From Didymella arachidicola (lineage: Eukaryota > Ascomycota > Dothideomycetes > Pleosporales > Didymellaceae), in the NCBI GenBank assembly GCA_016630955.3, contig CM050000.1, positions 434,001 to 498,000 on the forward strand: 64,000 nucleotides of DNA, in the 5' to 3' direction. Below the pieces are notes generated by a model, which saw only the letters and a program-made list of their open reading frames with translations, did not search any database and was not told the DNA's origin. A program made the position numbers and the translations under genes. Positions 59,779 to 64,000 of the stretch are shown here, piece by piece; the stretch's first letter is position 1, and every line of letters begins with the position of its first letter.

Positions 59779-60687
59779 CTATCCGGCCCGACCCAAATCC
59801 TTTCCATCATGTTCCTCACGCCGCGGAACCTGTTCTGATGTCACAGACGTGGGAGGATGCATTGCCAATCCAGAAGGTCTACGAGCTCGATCGTACGGCG
59901 CCTGCGGGCTCTGAATCTCAGAAGTAGTATCTTCTGATTCCTCGACAATTGTAGGTTCCTTCTTTGCGGCTTTTCGTGCAGCTGAATTCGCTGGTAGCGC
60001 TGGAAAACGCTCATGGCCCTGCCGGGTGTTACGTCGGGACCAGCGTTGCCTGCCTAGATACTCGGCACGCTCGCGTTTCTCTTCAAGAACAGCTTCCATA
60101 TCTACGGGACTAGATTCATTAGCTTTGGCGGTTCGACGGCGAGCTCGCCAGTATGCAAGTGCAATTCCGAGCATGAAGACAAAAGTTACAGCGCCAACGA
60201 GAATGCCTGTGATTTTCGCGCCAAAGTTATGAGAAGCGAAAGTTTTGGGAATTTCAGATGGCGACGCATCTGGAGTTGGGCCAGAGTTTGGTTTTGTAGG
60301 CGCCGCTGCAAGAACTGAGACGGATGCGTCCGCAGAAGGGGTGTAGAACTCGAAAGCCTTGATGGTCATCTCTGGAACAGATTCGACGATCTCGGTAAGG
60401 CGAACTGGAATAATAAATTCAAGTGGTTTGGTTTGGTGTATTAATGACACAATTGGGGTGTCAGTAACAGGGACTTGAAAAACAGTGGAGATGACTGTGA
60501 TGTGAACAGTATTCGGTGTCGACGGGATTCCCGAGCCAGCCGGTCCAGGTACGACTGACAGACTAGAAGCCTCCATAAATGGGATTGTTGAAAGTGCAGG
60601 CAGTTTATCCAAAATGCACGTCGGTACATCCGGCGCTCCGGGCCCTGCAATCGGCCAGTTGAAGTTAGACAGACTTACTTGAGACAT
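59779..60687 (-). CDS. single-pass membrane protein, unknown function
   Basis: 302 residues from ATG at 60687. The N-terminal 150 residues are Pro/Ser/Thr/Val-rich and probably extracellular. One transmembrane segment lies at about 158-180 (ITGILVGAVTFVFMLGIALA), then an RARRR stop-transfer patch and a basic, disordered tail of about 120 residues. No clear signal peptide is visible, so an upstream exon may exist. The layout recalls fungal mid-protein TM sensors and wall proteins, but no family is recognised. Confidence 0.65.
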   Translation of the reverse strand: MSQVSLSNFNWPIAGPGAPDVPTCILDKLPALSTIPFMEASSLSVVPGPAGSGIPSTPNTVHITVISTVFQVPVTDTPIVSLIHQTKPLEFIIPVRLTEIVESVPEMTIKAFEFYTPSADASVSVLAAAPTKPNSGPTPDASPSEIPKTFASHNFGAKITGILVGAVTFVFMLGIALAYWRARRRTAKANESSPVDMEAVLEEKRERAEYLGRQRWSRRNTRQGHERFPALPANSAARKAAKKEPTIVEESEDTTSEIQSPQAPYDRARRPSGLAMHPPTSVTSEQVPRREEHDGKDLGRAG

Positions 60688-61029
60688 AGTGTTTGCTTAT
60701 TACAGTGTTTATCTGAGTGGAGGTGAGTTGAATTAGGGACTGCAACGGTGAATAAGACATATGCTGTATTTGGCTCGTTTAGCACTTACCTCTCAATGTC
60801 GTACTACATGATCGCATAATGTCTTCGTACATGACTGGAATATCATCAACAGGGCGGTATTCCTGTCATGAACACACAATACGAATTACTAATACCCTCA
60901 GCTGGAGTCGCAAATGTCGAGGAAGTCTATATCCCCAAACTCGGACATTTCGGTAGGAGAGGTAAACGGGAGGGACTCATTGTATCATGATGACAGTACT
61001 CATTAATTGACCAATCTTGAAAGGCTTAT

Positions 61030-61698
61030 CTACTTGGTCTCTTTGAACACACTGACCCAGCTAGTGTCTGAATGACGCGGCATCTTGTACTGCACTGGCT
61101 GCGGACGCTGAGGTTGTGCCTGAGGAAATGGCTGCAGCTGGATTAAGACCGGTCGACGATCAAAATGGCGACCAGCACCGGCAAGCGGTAAGTCTGAATC
61201 CATGGCCGCGTTTTGAGTAGCAGTATGTCCCTTCCGCCCGCCACAGCACGCAAAGGGTCGCCGACCGTTGCGATGTGCGATGACAGTCCAGACGGCGACC
61301 ATCACGAGCACGGCACCGACCACAGCGCATGTGGCAAGAACCTCACCAGTACCAAATTTGTCGCGTGGTGCATTGTAAATGATCTCTTCTTGTACTTGCG
61401 TTGGTGTAGCTGCGGTTGGCATGTTTGTATAGGAGTATGAGGCAGGAGTCGCAACTACAGACGGCTGTTGAGCATGAGATGAAGCCGATACAGGAGGCGA
61501 CCACTCGCCGTAGACTCTAGTAGAAGAGCTTGGTTACCAGCCCTATGCTTGGCGCGGTGCCAGAGTCGAGTACGATGGCTCTACCGTCGCAGTCATTGTG
61601 GACATGCAAGGATACTCCAAGGCGGACATTGGCAAGGCAGCAGTCATCGCAAGGCTACCAGTAGCCAGTACGCAAGCAGAGATGTGAGTGAAACGCAT
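61030..61698 (-). CDS. secreted-type single-pass membrane protein, two exons
   Basis: Proposed exons are 61616-61698 and 61030-61516 on the minus strand, joined across a 99-bp GT-AG intron (61517-61615), giving 189 residues. The first exon starts with a clear signal peptide (MRFTHISACVLATGSLAMTA). Splicing restores the frame into a Ser/Thr/Pro/Ala-rich ectodomain, then one transmembrane segment (ATCAVVGAVLVMVAVWTVIA) and a Cys/Arg juxtamembrane patch with a Pro/Gln-rich tail. Without splicing, TAG and TAA codons separate the parts. A shorter protein from ATG at 61422 (130 residues) is the alternative. Function unknown. Confidence 0.55.
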
Positions 61699-61971
61699 AG
61701 TGTTGGTGGTGGAAAGAGTGATGCAAGTATCTGGTTGGGAAAGAGTCAGTGTTAGAGTGAAGTGGTGCCTTCCGCGAACTTATGGAGCTAATCCCTGACG
61801 ACACTGTTAGTGAATGTCATATGCGCAGTTAGCATTCACTCAACCAGAACATTGTTTTTGACGCAGCATTATAGAGAGCCAATTACATATCTAGGTTGAT
61901 CAGACAGACATCCGCGCCCAGTCCGCCGCGACACCTACCGCAACCACGCCTGCAAACTACTGAACCGTAAT

Positions 61972-62937
61972 ATGTCTTCTCGTCCGCACTCTATTTATGA
62001 GGTGATGCGGGATCCTATTGATTGGCGACATGAAGCGCGATACCGCGAGGTTTCGAGTGACGTACCTATGCCCTCGGTCGAACCAGAAGCATTCGCACCA
62101 ATTGAGCCTGAAGTCGATCAGTATGAGCCTGAGAAAGACGCATCTTCGGCCCCAGGGAGTGAACCTCCCGCACAGCCTGCAGCTGTCGGTCACGAGACTG
62201 TGTCGGTCACTGATGGGTCGCTGGTGGAAGAGCTCGTCACTCTTGCAACACCTTCAAATCCTATCAACCTGCGACATGGCGCCAGGTATGTTGGCTTGAA
62301 ACTGCCTAACGTCCATTTCGCAACCGATGGTGGCGATCCTGATCAAAACAACCGAGACGATCAGAGGGTCGACAGCGCAGCGAGCGAGGCTGCGCCTGCA
62401 GATTCGCCACTCGAAGCTCAAAAGTCCGGGCACGTCGAACCAGTTCCAGAGTGGTACTCCGACTCTCAAATCGCAGAGTTCATTCGCTACACCAAAGACT
62501 GCCGCTCAGCCCGACCTCCACGCCCTGTCACCACATTCTACAACGTGACAGCAGTCACCCACCCCCATCCATCTCCAGCATGCGTGATGCTTCGAAAAGC
62601 ACATCGCGCTGGCCTGGTTCAACTTGCCCGGACCACAGATGCCACAGAAGTCTACACTGTCGGTGCGCCACCTCCCGTCACCCAGTTCGCAGGTGGCCTA
62701 GGTCCGCAATGGTGGGTTGGCAAGACCCCTGCTCAGGTGCTTGCCGGTCCTATGGCTGAGTACGGGGATGTTCGAAATGCGCAGAAGAGATTGGATAGGA
62801 AGACGAACGCAAAGCAGTACAGGAACAGGTACTTGGACGGCCAGCGACGGAAGACTGCGGAGGGTGAGCGGCGCCAGCAACAAGGGCTGGCCATGTGCGA
62901 CGATAAGGATGAAGTTGTGGAGATGTTTGACGATTGA
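61972..62937 (+). CDS. uncharacterised 321-residue protein
   Basis: ATG at 61972, TGA at 62935. Two short repeats of a phrase like INLRHGARYVG / IDWRHEARYREV lie at about residues 16-27 and 97-108. The middle is acidic and Pro/Ala-rich; the C-terminal half is basic, with YNVTAVTHPHPSPACV and a WWVGKTPAQVLAGP stretch, then a Lys/Arg/Gln helix. No transmembrane segment, signal peptide or known domain. The composition and single long frame support a real gene. Confidence 0.65.
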   Translation: MSSRPHSIYEVMRDPIDWRHEARYREVSSDVPMPSVEPEAFAPIEPEVDQYEPEKDASSAPGSEPPAQPAAVGHETVSVTDGSLVEELVTLATPSNPINLRHGARYVGLKLPNVHFATDGGDPDQNNRDDQRVDSAASEAAPADSPLEAQKSGHVEPVPEWYSDSQIAEFIRYTKDCRSARPPRPVTTFYNVTAVTHPHPSPACVMLRKAHRAGLVQLARTTDATEVYTVGAPPPVTQFAGGLGPQWWVGKTPAQVLAGPMAEYGDVRNAQKRLDRKTNAKQYRNRYLDGQRRKTAEGERRQQQGLAMCDDKDEVVEMFDD

Positions 62938-63226
62938 GGCTGCATTGAAAGAAGCTGTCGTGTTGCCAAATACGACAGTTGGATAGTAAGAGATCTTTTT
63001 GGATTAACACATGTCCTCAGTCTACGACCGCTGTAAATACGGGATGCAGAACACATACTTTGTCATGAGATGGGTTGGATTCAGCAGTGATTAGAATAGT
63101 TGCAATATTGAATCAGCTGCCAAAGCAAAGGCAGGCGTTCGTTCAATCATGAGGCTCCACCAGAGCACGTAATATCATATCCACGTACAAACAAATCAGC
63201 GCGACAGTACTATAATGAACAACCCT
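62938..63226. other. intergenic between convergent genes
   Basis: Probably holds the two 3' untranslated regions; no distinct element seen. Confidence 0.35.
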
Positions 63227-64000
63227 CTATGTGTAGACTGACTCCGTGAACGAATTGACCTGCAACCCGCGTTCTGCCAAGTCGGCCTTTTCCATGAACC
63301 TCAACTGCATCCAGACGAGATGCCCTTGAATACGGTCCAACTCTGCCCTGATCTCCTTCACCGGACGCACCATGTCGTACAAGTGGCCTTGCTTGTGCTC
63401 CTTGTCGTTCTTAGGATTTGGTGTAAAGTTGTCGTAGTCCTCGAACGTGAGGATGTTGTCGTCAGGATCGGCGTGGAAGAGCGTCCTGAACACCTCTGTG
63501 TTAATGGTGGCGCGGTTGGTCCACTCCTCCCACAGCTTGTCTGACAACGGGTCGGCGACGAAATCTGCTTCGGGCCCAGGTTGCGGATCATTCGGAGAAT
63601 CCTCGCCCGGAGGCTGTGCGTTGGGGTCGTCTGAGGCCTCGAGAGCCTGGGCAGGAAGAAGACCCATGTGCTCGCGCCAGAGATTGGAGCGCAAGTCGTG
63701 CGCAAGACGGGCGGCCTTGTAGGGCTTTCCATCCATCTGAATGTCAATCTCGTCTCTGTCCTGTAGAACGATCGATAGCTCGGAATCGTGCAAGCCCAGC
63801 TGCGAGCGGTCGTTGATGTTGGAAGAGCCGCAGATGACATACTTGTCGTCAACAATGCAGAGCTTGGCGTGAATGTAGAGTTCTTCCTGGAAAAAGTGCT
63901 TCTTCTCTTCCTCTGGGTCGCCCTCCCACTCTTCATTGCTGGGCTTCTTGTCGTTGAGCATAGCATCGTCAGCTATCGAGTCGGGGTCGATCACGCCGCC
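63227..64000 (-). CDS. phospholipase D, C-terminal part
   Basis: The frame is open from the window edge to the TAG at 63227-63229 on the minus strand, 257 residues visible. It contains the second HKD motif, YIHAKLCIVDDKYVICGSSN, with H, K, D and the following GSSN and NDRSQLG, the active-site signature of phospholipase D. The acidic insert before it (DPEEEKKH) and the C-terminal region with DMVRPVKEIRAELDRIQGHLVWMQ are typical of fungal PLD tails. The enzyme hydrolyses phosphatidylcholine to phosphatidic acid and choline at membranes. The first HKD motif and N-terminus lie beyond the window. Confidence 0.88.
   Translation of the reverse strand, partial: GGVIDPDSIADDAMLNDKKPSNEEWEGDPEEEKKHFFQEELYIHAKLCIVDDKYVICGSSNINDRSQLGLHDSELSIVLQDRDEIDIQMDGKPYKAARLAHDLRSNLWREHMGLLPAQALEASDDPNAQPPGEDSPNDPQPGPEADFVADPLSDKLWEEWTNRATINTEVFRTLFHADPDDNILTFEDYDNFTPNPKNDKEHKQGHLYDMVRPVKEIRAELDRIQGHLVWMQLRFMEKADLAERGLQVNSFTESVYT

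Noticed and set aside
62018..62986. Overlapping ORFs in the 61972 gene
   Set aside because: Shorter, off-frame products; the 321-codon frame is the only one with even composition over its length.
1..64000. tRNA, rRNA or other structured RNA genes
   Set aside because: No cloverleaf A/B-box sequence or rRNA-like stretch was recognised by eye on either strand.

Overview
The window looks like nuclear DNA of a filamentous ascomycete, most likely a Dothideomycete (inference). The reasons are short introns (46-99 bp) with CTAAY branch points, fungal-type host genes (an ABHD12-like hydrolase, a CGI-58/Cld1-like hydrolase, DUF3669, phospholipase D), fungal pogo/Fot1 and Ty3/Gypsy chromodomain transposons, and TpA-rich remnants full of CpA-to-TpA nonsense changes, as left by repeat-induced point mutation (RIP).

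Positions 1 to about 48,745 are one nested transposon block. It holds 15 pogo/Fot1-like DNA elements, numbered here T1-T15 in map order. All have TA target sites, ends that begin ACGY and a DD35D transposase carrying a C-terminal CCHC zinc knuckle. Two Gypsy insertions are also present. GypA (8010-15238) is a single complete element inside T5 with target duplication GCCCG. GypB (34316-48234) is an LTR-body-LTR-body-LTR array inside T15 with one target duplication, ATAAC. T7 and T13 keep intact transposases, T11 and T14 each have a single in-frame stop, and the others are broken or reduced to AT-rich relics. T15 is cut into pieces by GypB, T14, T13 and probably T12, so insertions can be ordered in time.

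Positions 48,746-64,000 are mostly host sequence: an ABHD12-like hydrolase, a small membrane protein, an unassigned reading frame, a CGI-58/ICT1/Cld1-like hydrolase, a broken DUF3669 gene, a second clean copy of the T13 family (T16), three single-pass membrane proteins on the minus strand, an unknown 321-residue protein, and the 3' end of a phospholipase D gene leaving the window.

The points most worth following up are these. (1) The pogo ends are built from a tandem pair of about 17-bp units whose core differs from element to element. The cores of both units have changed together between copies whose bodies are identical (T3/T15, T13/T16), which suggests the terminal recognition sites are exchanged separately from the body. 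(2) The Gypsy elements have a -1 frameshift heptamer U UUU UUA, a self-priming-type primer site, a Gag with three Cys/His repeats, and an antisense gene for a Zn2Cys6-spaced coiled-coil protein. That antisense gene diverges between the two Gypsy families together with the U3 repeats, while gag-pol stays conserved.
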